In this document: piece by piece, positions 23,535 to 32,085 of the stretch
How the letters are laid out: each line of letters opens with the position of its first letter
How positions within the stretch are numbered: the stretch's first letter is position 1
Source of the DNA: JAPLMW01 sp964492875
Lineage (GTDB): Bacteria > Planctomycetota > Phycisphaerae > Sedimentisphaerales > UBA12454
NCBI GenBank assembly: GCA_964492875.1
Contig: CAZBLD010000008.1
Coordinates: 1-64,000, forward strand
DNA length: 64,000 nucleotides
Direction of reading: 5' to 3'
The notes under the pieces: model-generated
Database searches by the model: none
What the model saw: only the letters and a program-made list of their open reading frames with translations
Told to the model about the DNA's origin: nothing
Position numbers and translations under genes: made by a program

Positions 23535-24551
23535 ATGGCTATATCACCATACGGCAGTTACAGGTCCGGCAGGAAAAAAACAATAATCTATTACTACATA
23601 GTTACAGCGGCTATTGTGGCAGCAGCGGCAATAATATTTTTCTACCCCTCCTGGGGCAGAAAAAAAACGCAGAATATACAACCTCCACAACCGCCCCAAA
23701 CACCTGCACAAATACCTCTCAAGAAAGACCAAAATGAACCGCAGGCAAAGTCCGGTTTTAGCAGTATTGTCGCTGAGGCCAACAGCCTGACATCTCCGCG
23801 AGTTGCGGCGATTCTGAAAGATGCTCAAAAAGACATCGCCGAAGGGAAAACCATCGCCGCGAGGGACACCTTAAACGACGTCCTTAACATGGCAATGGAA
23901 GAAAAACTCAGAGAACAAATTAAAGAACAGATGAGCAGCCTTGCTAACAACTGGCTGTTTGGCCGAACAGTGCATTTCGGCGATAATCTCTGCTCCACCT
24001 ATCAGGTTCAGCCGGGAGATATTCTTTCACAAATCGCGGCAGGCTTTAAAGTGCCCTACCAGTTCCTGATGAAAATAAACAATATCCCCAGCGAAAAATC
24101 CTTACAGACAGGACAGGTAATAAAAGTCGTACACGGACCATTTCACGCCATTGTCTATCGCTCGTCCTACACAATGGACCTTTACCTGCAGAATATATAT
24201 GTAAAAAGTTACAGGGTAGGGCTTGGAAAAGAAGGACATGAAACACCGCTGGGACTATGGCGGGCAAAAATCGGCGGAAAACTTGTTAAACCTACCTGGA
24301 CAGACCCGGAAACAGGAAAAACATATCATGCCGACGACCCTGATTATCCACTCGGTTCCGGCTGGATTGCGCTCGAAGGCATCGACAGCAGAACTCGCGG
24401 CATCGAAGGCATCGCAATTCACGGCACAAATGACGAAAAAACAATCGGCACAAGAAGTTCGCGGGGATGCATCAGGCTGTTCAATGGAGAGCTGGTCGAG
24501 CTGTATGATATGCTTGCGGAAGGTTTTTCCGAGCTGCGAGTAGCAGACTAA
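23535..24551 (+). CDS. LysM and YkuD domain L,D-transpeptidase
   Basis: Envelope enzyme that cross-links peptidoglycan or attaches proteins to it through an active-site cysteine. There is one N-terminal membrane anchor (residues ~16-37), a Pro/Gln-rich linker, a coiled region, and a LysM domain around 155-200 (TYQVQPGDILSQIAAGFKVP). The YkuD domain ends with IAIHGTNDEKTIGTRSSRGC and IRL; the His and Cys of that motif are catalytic. Periplasmic orientation is expected. An AAGGAT site precedes the ATG at 23535. The domain set is typical for planctomycetes and proteobacteria. Confidence 0.93.
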   Translation: MAISPYGSYRSGRKKTIIYYYIVTAAIVAAAAIIFFYPSWGRKKTQNIQPPQPPQTPAQIPLKKDQNEPQAKSGFSSIVAEANSLTSPRVAAILKDAQKDIAEGKTIAARDTLNDVLNMAMEEKLREQIKEQMSSLANNWLFGRTVHFGDNLCSTYQVQPGDILSQIAAGFKVPYQFLMKINNIPSEKSLQTGQVIKVVHGPFHAIVYRSSYTMDLYLQNIYVKSYRVGLGKEGHETPLGLWRAKIGGKLVKPTWTDPETGKTYHADDPDYPLGSGWIALEGIDSRTRGIEGIAIHGTNDEKTIGTRSSRGCIRLFNGELVELYDMLAEGFSELRVAD

Positions 24552-24621
24552 CCCCGCCCCTGCTTGAATTGTGCCAAGAAACAATAACCAAACACCAATA
24601 ACCAATTTCCAATACCAATAT

Positions 24622-27309
24622 ATGGAACGATGGTGGCATAAGGATATTGGCGAAATCGTCAGGATGCTCTCGACCGACCTGGAGGGCGGGCTCGGATTAG
24701 AACAGATTAGAGAAAAACAGGCACGGTACGGCCCCAATCAACTGAAAGAGCAAAAAGGTATCTCTGCCTTTACGATTTTTTTAGAACAATTCAAAGATTT
24801 TATTATCTGGATACTGGTCGCGGCCGCTTTGGTTAGCGGCCTTTTGCGAGAGTGGATAGATGCCTTTGCCATTATCGCTATTGTTGTTTTAAACGCGATT
24901 CTGGGCTTTATTCAGGAATATCGCGCCGAGAAATCATTAGCTGCGTTGAAAAAATTAGCCAGCCCTACTTCAAAAGTCATCCGCAGCGGTCAGCATCAGG
25001 TTATTCCTTCCTGGCAATTAGTTCCCGGAGACGTTATTGAACTTGAAGCCGGCGATAATGTGCCTGCGGACAGCAGGCTCGCCTGGCTTACCTCCAATTT
25101 CAGCGCTCAGGAAGCAAGCCTCACCGGAGAATCTACGCCTGTCTTAAAAACATCTATTGTCTTACAGGAAGAAGATATTCCTTTAGCAGACAGGGCAAAT
25201 ATGGTTTATCTGGGAACTTCGGTCTCTTCTGGGAAAGCAAAGGCTGTCGTTACAGAGACCGGTATGCAGACCGAATTAGGAAAAATTGCCGGTATGATTC
25301 AAGAGATTGGCAAAGAATCAACTCCGCTGCAGAAGAAATTAGAGGAATTCGGCAAATGGATAGTTTATTTATGTTTTGTTTTAGTTGGAATTGTATTTTT
25401 ATTAGGCATATTGCGCGGCGGAAAGCTTTTGGATATGTTTCTGACTGCCGTAAGTTTAGCGGTGGCCGCCATTCCTGAAGGTCTGCCGGCAGTGGTAACC
25501 ATTACTTTGGCTTTAGGTGTCCAGAAAATGGTCGCTCGCCACGCGATTATCCGCAAACTTCCTTCCGTTGAAACATTAGGCTGCGCTACGGTCATCTGCT
25601 CAGACAAAACAGGAACGCTAACCAAAAATGAAATGACGGTGCAGGCGGTGTATGCCGGCGGAAATGTTTTTCAGGTTACAGGCGAAGGTTTCACGCCAAA
25701 AGGTGAATTCATCCTTAACAAAAGACAGATTAACCCTGACGACTATCCGGATTTGATTAACGCCCTGAATACAGGCGTTCTATGTAATGCAGCTCAGCTT
25801 GTTAAAGATAAGGACGGCTTCAAGATTGTCGGCGACCCTACGGAAGGGGCACTTTTAATCGCTGCCGCCAAAGCCGGTATCTGGAAAGACAGAAAAGAAA
25901 AACAATTTTCTTTCGTCGATGAAATTCCTTTTGATTCGCAGCGCAAAAAGATGACTGTGATACGGCAGGATAAAGAGAAGACAATTGCTTTTGTTAAAGG
26001 AGCGCCTGATGTACTGCTGGAAGACTGCGGTACTATCGAAAAGAATAATCAACCAAGCCAATTAACAAATTCTGATAGAGAAGAAATTCTTAAAATGAAC
26101 AGCCAACTGGCCGACTCGGCAATGAGAGTTTTAGCCGTCGCTTACAAAGTATTAGACTTCGATGAGCTCAGTCGAGTCGAATCCATTGAGAAAAATCTTA
26201 CCTTTGCAGGGTTAATCGCAATGATTGACCCTCCCCGCCAGGAAGTCAAAAGAGCAATAGAAGAATGTAAACTATCCGGAATTAAAACCGTAATGATTAC
26301 AGGCGACCACAAAAACACGGCAGCAGCTATTGCCAGAGAACTGGGATTTTTTGACGAAGATTCATTGGCATTAACCGGCGAAGAACTGGATAAATTAAGC
26401 GATGAAGAACTTTATAAAGAGGTGGAAAGAATACCGGTTTATGCCCGCGTCTCCCCGGAGCATAAATTAAGGATTGTGCGTGCCTGGCGTAAGCACAATG
26501 AAATAGTAGCTATGACCGGCGACGGCGTGAACGATGCCCCAGCCGTTAAGGAAGCAGACATCGGCGTTGCAATGGGAATTACCGGAACAGACGTCACAAA
26601 GGAAGTCTCGGATATGGTCATTACCGACGATAATTTTGCCTCTATAGTAGCAGCGGTTGAAGAGGGAAGAGGCATTTATGACAACATTAAAAAATTTATT
26701 CACTATCTTCTTTCCTGTAACATCGGCGAGATACTGGTAATGTTTGTTTCTTCTTTAGCAGGCCTGCCCATTCCTCTGCTGCCTGTTCAGATTCTCTGGA
26801 TAAATCTGGTTACTGACGGTTTACCTGCTTTAGCATTAGGAGTTGACCCTATTGACCCTGATATTATGAAGCGGCGCCCACGTCCAACCAATCAGGCGGT
26901 GGTAACCAAACCGCAGGCCTTTTTGATGCTGGCGCAAGGAGCATTTATTGCCTTTTGCAGCCTTTTAGCTTTCTGTTTTGTCATATTTATTGAGAAAGAA
27001 GGTATCAGTAGAGCTCGCACAGCTGCATTTACTGTTTTAACATGCAGCCAATTGTTCCACTCCTTTAACTGCCGAAGCATGTCCGAATCATTATTTAAGA
27101 TAGGATTACTTACCAACAAGAAGCTGCTCGGTGCAACGTTCATTTCATTCCTTTTACAAATGCTGGTTGTTTATACCCCAATTTTGCAGAAAATATTCAA
27201 GACCGAACCACTTGCGTTATTCGATTGGATTCTGGTAATCACTATTTCGTCGTTCCCATTGTGGGCGATGGAAGTAGTCAAGAGACTGAAATTGAAGATT
27301 GTAGATTGA
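24622..27309 (+). CDS. P-type cation-transporting ATPase, Ca2+ (SERCA/PMCA-like) type IIA
   Basis: Membrane ATPase, 895 aa from the ATG at 24622; an upstream GTG at 24571 lies in an AT-rich CCAATA repeat and is unlikely. The N-terminal cation ATPase domain (WWHKDIGEIVRML) is followed by the actuator LTGEST, the phosphorylation site CSDKTGTLTKNE, and the hinge MTGDGVNDAPAVKEADIG. About ten membrane segments are visible, with PEGLPAVVTITLALG in M4 as in Ca2+ pumps. It probably exports Ca2+. TTA leucine codons are frequent here and rare in the neighbouring genes, hinting at separate ancestry. Confidence 0.93.
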   Translation: MERWWHKDIGEIVRMLSTDLEGGLGLEQIREKQARYGPNQLKEQKGISAFTIFLEQFKDFIIWILVAAALVSGLLREWIDAFAIIAIVVLNAILGFIQEYRAEKSLAALKKLASPTSKVIRSGQHQVIPSWQLVPGDVIELEAGDNVPADSRLAWLTSNFSAQEASLTGESTPVLKTSIVLQEEDIPLADRANMVYLGTSVSSGKAKAVVTETGMQTELGKIAGMIQEIGKESTPLQKKLEEFGKWIVYLCFVLVGIVFLLGILRGGKLLDMFLTAVSLAVAAIPEGLPAVVTITLALGVQKMVARHAIIRKLPSVETLGCATVICSDKTGTLTKNEMTVQAVYAGGNVFQVTGEGFTPKGEFILNKRQINPDDYPDLINALNTGVLCNAAQLVKDKDGFKIVGDPTEGALLIAAAKAGIWKDRKEKQFSFVDEIPFDSQRKKMTVIRQDKEKTIAFVKGAPDVLLEDCGTIEKNNQPSQLTNSDREEILKMNSQLADSAMRVLAVAYKVLDFDELSRVESIEKNLTFAGLIAMIDPPRQEVKRAIEECKLSGIKTVMITGDHKNTAAAIARELGFFDEDSLALTGEELDKLSDEELYKEVERIPVYARVSPEHKLRIVRAWRKHNEIVAMTGDGVNDAPAVKEADIGVAMGITGTDVTKEVSDMVITDDNFASIVAAVEEGRGIYDNIKKFIHYLLSCNIGEILVMFVSSLAGLPIPLLPVQILWINLVTDGLPALALGVDPIDPDIMKRRPRPTNQAVVTKPQAFLMLAQGAFIAFCSLLAFCFVIFIEKEGISRARTAAFTVLTCSQLFHSFNCRSMSESLFKIGLLTNKKLLGATFISFLLQMLVVYTPILQKIFKTEPLALFDWILVITISSFPLWAMEVVKRLKLKIVD

Positions 27310-27382
27310 AGAATTAAAGAAAAGATTTCAGACTTTTTTGCTCCACATAGACAATATTTATAAATTTCTATCTTTTAATTGT

Positions 27383-27410
27383 TTGACAAACTCCTATGCA
27401 GTTATATAAT
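27383..27410 (+). promoter_or_regulatory. Strong sigma-70-type promoter for the nusA leader
   Basis: TTGACA (27383-27388), a 16-nt spacer, then TATAAT (27405-27410), both perfect consensus. Initiation is expected near 27417. Confidence 0.85.
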
Positions 27411-27416
27411 CTGCTT

Positions 27417-27665
27417 TAAATTCCGAAAATATAAAAGGTTTAGCAATGATTTATACAGGATTATACAGCCGTGCGTAGCCTGACGGCTACATTGGGCTGG
27501 CCGCATAAAGAATACATACCTTTTATGCGGGCTAGTAACGCTTTCGCTTCGAAAGCTTTTGACGTGGTTATCGCGGAGGAAGTGCCAATGTAGGAACGCT
27601 CTGACGAGAATTGTGGAGCTTACCGAAGTGGAAACTTCCCAGCCGGATGTTTCCACTTTTTTTTT
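27417..27665 (+). ncRNA. Structured nusA leader or independent ~250-nt small RNA
   Basis: The transcript between the promoter and terminator has no open frame but strong structure. CTACATTGG (27488-27496) and CCAATGTAG (27585-27593) form a perfect 9-bp closing helix. Inside are the hairpins CCGCATAAA/TTTATGCGG (27501-27530) and GCTTTCG/CGAAAGC (27540-27556). GTAGCC-TGAC-GGCTAC (27475-27490) is an overlapping alternative hairpin. It does not match tmRNA, RNase P, SRP or 6S RNA cores as I know them, nor common riboswitches. It ends in an intrinsic terminator 22 bases before nusA, so either a stand-alone RNA or an attenuator is possible. Confidence 0.65.
27627..27665 (+). terminator. Intrinsic terminator just upstream of nusA
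   Basis: AGTGGAAAC (27627-27635) and GTTTCCACT (27649-27657) form a 9-bp stem with a 13-nt loop, followed by nine T residues. It lies between the leader promoter and the nusA start codon at 27687. Confidence 0.9.
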
Positions 27666-27686
27666 ACACACGACGAAAGGCAAAAA

Positions 27687-28997
27687 ATGAATCAGGAACT
27701 TGTAAGAATTGTTGACAACATCGCTCGTGACAAAAACATCGAGCGTGAAGCCATCTTCCAAGACCTGGAAACGGCAATGGTTTCGGCTGTGAAAAAATAC
27801 TTCGGAAAAACCGAAGCAAATATCGAGGTACGCATCGACAGAACCAACGGAGACATCATTGCCTTCAAGGATGGGCAGCAAATCGACATCAAAAAGCTCG
27901 GCAGAATACCGGCTCAAACCGCCAAACAGGTAATGATTCAGAAAATAAAGGCCGATGAAAGACAGAGCATATATGATGAGTTCACCGACCGAAAAGGAGA
28001 AATAGTCAGCGGCGTCGTTGTTCGATACGAAGGCGGAGCGGTAATTGTAAACATCAACAACAGAGCTGAAGCAATCCTGCCAAAAAGCGAACAGATTACA
28101 GGCCAAAGCCACCATCCGTCAGAAAGAATCAGATGCCTTATCCTCGACGTCCGTGATACCACAAGCCTTATAAAAATTATACTTTCACGAACTCATCCGG
28201 ATTTCATCCGAAGACTTTTCGAGATGGAGGTGCCGGAAGTGGCTGAAGGAATAATCGAAATAAAAGCCCTCGCCCGCGAAGCCGGGTACAGAACCAAAAT
28301 AGCCGTGCAGTCAAACAACAGCAAAGTCGATGCCGTCGGAGCCTGCGTAGGTGTTCGAGGCAGCAGAATCAGAAACATCGTCGACGAGCTCGGCGGAGAA
28401 AAAATCGACATAGTCAGATGGAACGAATCTTCACAGGAACTCATTGCAAACGCCCTTATGCCCGCAAAATGCAGCAGGGTTGCACTCTGCTTCGAGCTGG
28501 GCGGCGCAACAGTCGTTGTGCCGGAAGACCAGCTGAGCCTGGCTATCGGAAAACACGGCCAGAACGTAAGACTTGCTGCCAGACTAACCGACTGGGACAT
28601 AGATATACTTACACCCGAAGAATATAACCAGGAAGTCGAAAGACTTACAGCCGGAATGAGGGACATAGAAGACCTCGACGATACTTTTATTGACAAACTC
28701 ATCGCGCTGGGCGTAATAAGCGTTCTTGACCTCGCTGAAATCGGACCTAAGCCATTGATAAAAGAAATCGGCCTTGAGCCGAAACTTGCAAACAAAGTTA
28801 CAGAAGTCGCTGAGGAACTGGCCAAAAAACAAACCGCTGAGACCGTACCAACCATCGCTGAAACCCTGATGGACCAGCAGATTAAAAAAAACGCAGATAC
28901 AGAACAGCAAGTTGACCCCGTTAGAAACGAGGCGTCAAAGACGCCTGACGGCCAAGACGGGCGGTCCGTCTCTAACGGTGCCGACCAGCAAGCTTAA
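27687..28997 (+). CDS. nusA: Transcription termination/antitermination protein NusA
   Basis: RNA polymerase-associated elongation factor. The N-terminal RNAP-binding domain covers ~1-125 (TAMVSAVKKYFGKTEANIEV-like helix). The S1 domain covers ~130-195 (GEIVSGVVVRYEGGAVIVNI), and the two KH domains ~200-345 (VDAVGACVGVRGSRIRNIVD; LSLAIGKHGQNVRLAARLTD). A short helix-hairpin-helix-like end follows (IGPKPLIKEIGL). The last ~25 residues (VDPVRNEASKTPDG...SNGADQQA) derive from a 65-bp palindromic element. An AAAGG site precedes the ATG. An intrinsic terminator lies 22 bases upstream, which may allow NusA to repress itself. No rimP is present in front. Confidence 0.97.
   Translation: MNQELVRIVDNIARDKNIEREAIFQDLETAMVSAVKKYFGKTEANIEVRIDRTNGDIIAFKDGQQIDIKKLGRIPAQTAKQVMIQKIKADERQSIYDEFTDRKGEIVSGVVVRYEGGAVIVNINNRAEAILPKSEQITGQSHHPSERIRCLILDVRDTTSLIKIILSRTHPDFIRRLFEMEVPEVAEGIIEIKALAREAGYRTKIAVQSNNSKVDAVGACVGVRGSRIRNIVDELGGEKIDIVRWNESSQELIANALMPAKCSRVALCFELGGATVVVPEDQLSLAIGKHGQNVRLAARLTDWDIDILTPEEYNQEVERLTAGMRDIEDLDDTFIDKLIALGVISVLDLAEIGPKPLIKEIGLEPKLANKVTEVAEELAKKQTAETVPTIAETLMDQQIKKNADTEQQVDPVRNEASKTPDGQDGRSVSNGADQQA
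28916..28980. repeat. 65-bp in-frame palindromic element, nusA copy
   Basis: Outer arms are CCCCGTTAGA (28916-28925) and TCTAACGGTG (28971-28980). The inner hairpin GGCGTC-AAA-GACGCC lies at 28931-28945. Length and reading frame equal the rarA copy; the third stem differs in sequence. Confidence 0.88.
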
Positions 28998-29001
28998 ATA
29001 A

Positions 29002-29030
29002 ATCCCCACACCAAAATTTGGTGTGGGGAT
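29002..29030. repeat. CCCCACACCAAA palindrome between nusA and infB
   Basis: ATCCCCACACCAAA, one A, then TTTGGTGTGGGGAT: a perfect 14-bp inverted repeat in the 68-bp nusA-infB gap. No T-run follows, so it is unlikely to be a terminator. Confidence 0.85.
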
Positions 29031-29065
29031 AAATGAAATAGAAGAATATCCGGAGTTACATAAGT

Positions 29066-31699
29066 TTGGTAACTACAAGAGTTCATCTTTTAGCCAAAGA
29101 GCTGGGCGTTAAAAGCAAGGCTATCATCGACAAGTGTCAGGCTGAAGGGCTTGACATAAAAAACCATATGTCAACCATTTCAGCAGGGCTGGCGGCAACT
29201 ATCCGGGAATGGTTCAGCGAAGGAGAACACAAAACAACAGTTGAAACAGCAGCCCCTGTCGACCTTAAAAAGGCCCGCCTGAAGAAAAAGAAAAAAACGA
29301 CCGAAAAGGCCATTAAGGAAAAATCGGCTGAACAAACTGCCGTTGTTGAGGCACAGGTTGCCGTTGAACAAAAACCGGATGCCGCAGCGGCTGCAACCGA
29401 GCAAACCGCCGAAACATCTGCTGCTGTAATGGAGACTACTGCGGCTGTCGAAACCAAGCCGCAGGCACCTAAACCGGAAATAATAACTGAGCCTGTCAGG
29501 CCCGCTGAACCGGTGGTACCGGCAGGACCAAAACTTGGAAAACCCAAGCCGGCAAAGCTGGCCGGACCACGAGTTATACGAGTTGAAGCACCGGAACAAG
29601 TCGAAAAACCACCACCAAAAACAAAACCACCAAAACCTTCATATCAACAAGAGGCTTCTGAACCACTTCTTGCAAGTGCGCCGGAAATTATGGAATCAAA
29701 ATTAAAAACCGGCAAAGACAAAAAGAAAACTCACGGCAGAAGGCACGAAGAAATCGTAACTGAAGAGGTTACTCGATATCAGAAAACGAGTCGAAAACTA
29801 CGCAGCAGAGACCTCGAAGAAAGACGCGCAAGACTTGAGGCAGCCGGGGGCGAAGGTATGCGACTGCGGCCGGTCAGAAAAATCGAAACCAAAAAGTCCA
29901 TAACCGAAGAAGTCCAGAAGATAAAACCGGAAAAAGTTTACGTGTCAGAACCAATAGCCATCAAAGATTTATCGGCTGCCCTAGCCGTTAAAACATCAGA
30001 AATCATAGAAAAACTCATAAGTCACGGCATTATGGCAAGCGCCAATCAGATTATTCCCACCGATATCGCCGAACTTATCACCATTGACTTCGGCACGGAA
30101 TTGATTGTCCAGCAGAAACAGTCCCTCGAACAGCAAATCATCGAGGAATTTGAAAACAGGCCAAGAGCAAATCTGCAGAAGCGTTCAGCTGTAGCCATTA
30201 TGCTGGGCCATGTCGACCATGGAAAAACAAGTCTTTTAGACAGAATTCGCTCGGCAAAGGTTGCCGCGGGCGAAGCAGGCGGAATTACTCAGCACATCGG
30301 CGCTTATCAGGTAACATGGGGCGATAAAAACAACTCCAAAAAGGTTACATTTCTCGATACACCTGGGCACGAAGCCTTTACCGCGATGCGGGCACGCGGT
30401 GCAAATATGACCGATATTGCCGTTCTTGTCGTCGCTGCCGACGATGGCGTAATGCCTCAGACCGTAGAAGCGATTCATCACGCAAAGGCTGCGGGCGTTC
30501 ATATTATCGTCGCCCTTAATAAAATCGACCTACCGAGCATTGACCTGAACCGGATATACGGCCAGCTTGCCGAACATGAGCTTACACCCACCGAATGGGG
30601 CGGGGCTACTGAAGTTATCAAGACCAGCGCAGTAACAGGACAGGGTATCGAAGAACTTCTTGAACATCTCGATTTTGCCGCTGAACTGCTCGAACTGAAG
30701 GCAGATGCCACAATACCCGCTACAGGATGGGTCGTCGAAGCAAGAATCAGCCCGAACAGAGGACCCGTCGCAACACTGCTGATAAAGGAAGGCAAAATAA
30801 AAAAAGGAGATGCCGTCCTTGCCGGCACGGGTTACGGCAGAATCCGAACCTTAAGAGACAGTTTCGGCAAGTCTGTCAGTTCGGCAATCAGCGCTGCGCC
30901 TGTTGAGATTTCAGGACTCAACGACATGCCTCTGGCAGGCGACAGATTCTACTGTCTCGAAGACATCAACCGTGCAAAGGCCGCTGCCAACGAGAAAAAG
31001 GCAAGCGACAGAAAAGCGGCACTGGGTACGCGCTCGGTCGTTACGATGGAAAACCTCTTCAGCCAGCTTGAGGCCGGCAAAACCAAAGACGTCCATATCA
31101 TTATTCGTGCCGACGTTCAGGGTTCGGTGGACGTTCTGACAAAATACCTCACTGAACTTAGCACGGATGAAGTACATATAAAAATACTTCATGCCGCCGT
31201 CGGCGGTATAACTGAAGGCGACGTCGTACTTGCCGAAGCCTCAAATGCAATAATAATAGGATTTAACGTTGTGCCGGAAGATAAGGCTGCCAGATTAGCC
31301 GAAGCAAAAGGCATCGATATAAAAATATATAACATTATTTATAGGATAACAGAAGACCTTAAAAAGGCTATGGCCGGCATGCTTGAACCTGAAGAACAGT
31401 TTAAAAGCATCGGAAGAGCCGTTGTGCGGAACACATTCAAAATTTCCGGCGTTGGAACTATTGCAGGATGCTACGTTGAACAAGGCGAGGTCAACAGAAA
31501 TGCGAGAATCCGACTTATTCGCAACAATATCATCGTCAGAGACGACTGCCAGATTGAATCTCTCAAACATTTCAAAGACGATGCCAGACAGGTCAAAACC
31601 GGCCTTGAGTGCGGCATAAAAATCGCAGGGTTCGACGACGTGAAAATAGGAGACGTATTTGAAGTTTATGAAATTGTCAAGGTCGAAAGAACGCTTTAA
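29066..31699 (+). CDS. infB: Translation initiation factor IF-2
   Basis: GTPase that positions initiator tRNA on the small ribosomal subunit. The N-terminal IF2N motif (TTRVHLLAKELGVKSKAIID) is followed by a ~250-residue Ala/Glu/Pro/Lys-rich linker and a second IF2N-like segment (AIKDLSAALAVKTSEIIEKL). The G domain contains G1 GHVDHGKT, G3 DTPGHEAF and G4 NKIDLP. Domains II-IV end with GLECGIKIAGFDDVKIGDVF. The start appears to be TTG at 29066, because the conserved N-terminal motif begins there and no ATG fits; GGAG lies 12 bases upstream. At 877 aa it is normal for the family. Confidence 0.97.
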   Translation: MVTTRVHLLAKELGVKSKAIIDKCQAEGLDIKNHMSTISAGLAATIREWFSEGEHKTTVETAAPVDLKKARLKKKKKTTEKAIKEKSAEQTAVVEAQVAVEQKPDAAAAATEQTAETSAAVMETTAAVETKPQAPKPEIITEPVRPAEPVVPAGPKLGKPKPAKLAGPRVIRVEAPEQVEKPPPKTKPPKPSYQQEASEPLLASAPEIMESKLKTGKDKKKTHGRRHEEIVTEEVTRYQKTSRKLRSRDLEERRARLEAAGGEGMRLRPVRKIETKKSITEEVQKIKPEKVYVSEPIAIKDLSAALAVKTSEIIEKLISHGIMASANQIIPTDIAELITIDFGTELIVQQKQSLEQQIIEEFENRPRANLQKRSAVAIMLGHVDHGKTSLLDRIRSAKVAAGEAGGITQHIGAYQVTWGDKNNSKKVTFLDTPGHEAFTAMRARGANMTDIAVLVVAADDGVMPQTVEAIHHAKAAGVHIIVALNKIDLPSIDLNRIYGQLAEHELTPTEWGGATEVIKTSAVTGQGIEELLEHLDFAAELLELKADATIPATGWVVEARISPNRGPVATLLIKEGKIKKGDAVLAGTGYGRIRTLRDSFGKSVSSAISAAPVEISGLNDMPLAGDRFYCLEDINRAKAAANEKKASDRKAALGTRSVVTMENLFSQLEAGKTKDVHIIIRADVQGSVDVLTKYLTELSTDEVHIKILHAAVGGITEGDVVLAEASNAIIIGFNVVPEDKAARLAEAKGIDIKIYNIIYRITEDLKKAMAGMLEPEEQFKSIGRAVVRNTFKISGVGTIAGCYVEQGEVNRNARIRLIRNNIIVRDDCQIESLKHFKDDARQVKTGLECGIKIAGFDDVKIGDVFEVYEIVKVERTL

Positions 31700-31713
31700 A
31701 CAATAAAAAAAAT

Positions 31714-32085
31714 ATGTCGCGGAGAAGACAAGAAAAGATGGCACGTGTAATCAAGGAAGCGGTCAGCGATATAATCAACAATCACCTTGGCGACCCGCGA
31801 ATTGAAGGTTTTATCAGCGTTACAGAAGTAAAAATCGAACCGGATTTAAAAAAGGCCGACGTTTTTTTAAGCATTATGGGAAAAACTCCCGAAAGACAAA
31901 ATCTCACCTTTATGGCGATACAGCATGCTTCAGGACGCATTCAGGCACTGCTCGGCGATTATGTCAAGAGCAGGTTCTGCCCCCATCTGTCATTCCACAT
32001 AGATGACAGACTTAAAAAGACCGCCGAAACACTCAGGTTGATTGACGAAATCTCAAAAGAGTTTCCAAAAGAAAATGAAAAATGA
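31714..32085 (+). CDS. rbfA: 30S ribosome-binding factor A
   Basis: Small KH-fold protein that helps 16S rRNA 5'-end maturation and cold adaptation. The N-terminus SRRRQEKMARVIKEAVSDII is typical, as are the LGDPRIEGFISVTEVKIEPD block and the C-terminal FHIDDRLKKTAETLRLIDEI. Homology over MSRRRQEKM supports the ATG at 31714 rather than 31738. At 123 aa it is the usual size. It sits in the standard nusA-infB-rbfA order and overlaps the next gene by four bases (ATGA). Confidence 0.95.
   Translation: MSRRRQEKMARVIKEAVSDIINNHLGDPRIEGFISVTEVKIEPDLKKADVFLSIMGKTPERQNLTFMAIQHASGRIQALLGDYVKSRFCPHLSFHIDDRLKKTAETLRLIDEISKEFPKENEK

Noticed and set aside
24571..24621. Longer N-terminus of the Ca2+ ATPase from a GTG at 24571
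   Set aside because: The added residues come from a CCAATA-rich repeat and precede the family start at the ATG 24622.
27417..27665. Assignment of the nusA leader RNA to tmRNA, RNase P RNA, SRP RNA or 6S RNA
   Set aside because: It lacks the tRNA-like ends of tmRNA, the GAGGAAAGTCC core of RNase P, the GGAAG/AGCAG loop of SRP RNA and the long rod of 6S RNA.
27402..28115. 237-codon minus-strand open frame across the nusA leader
   Set aside because: It is antisense to nusA and crosses the promoter and terminator; the translation has no family resemblance.
28193..28855. 220-codon minus-strand open frame
   Set aside because: Shadow of the KH-domain part of nusA; Ser/Leu-rich translation typical of antisense frames.
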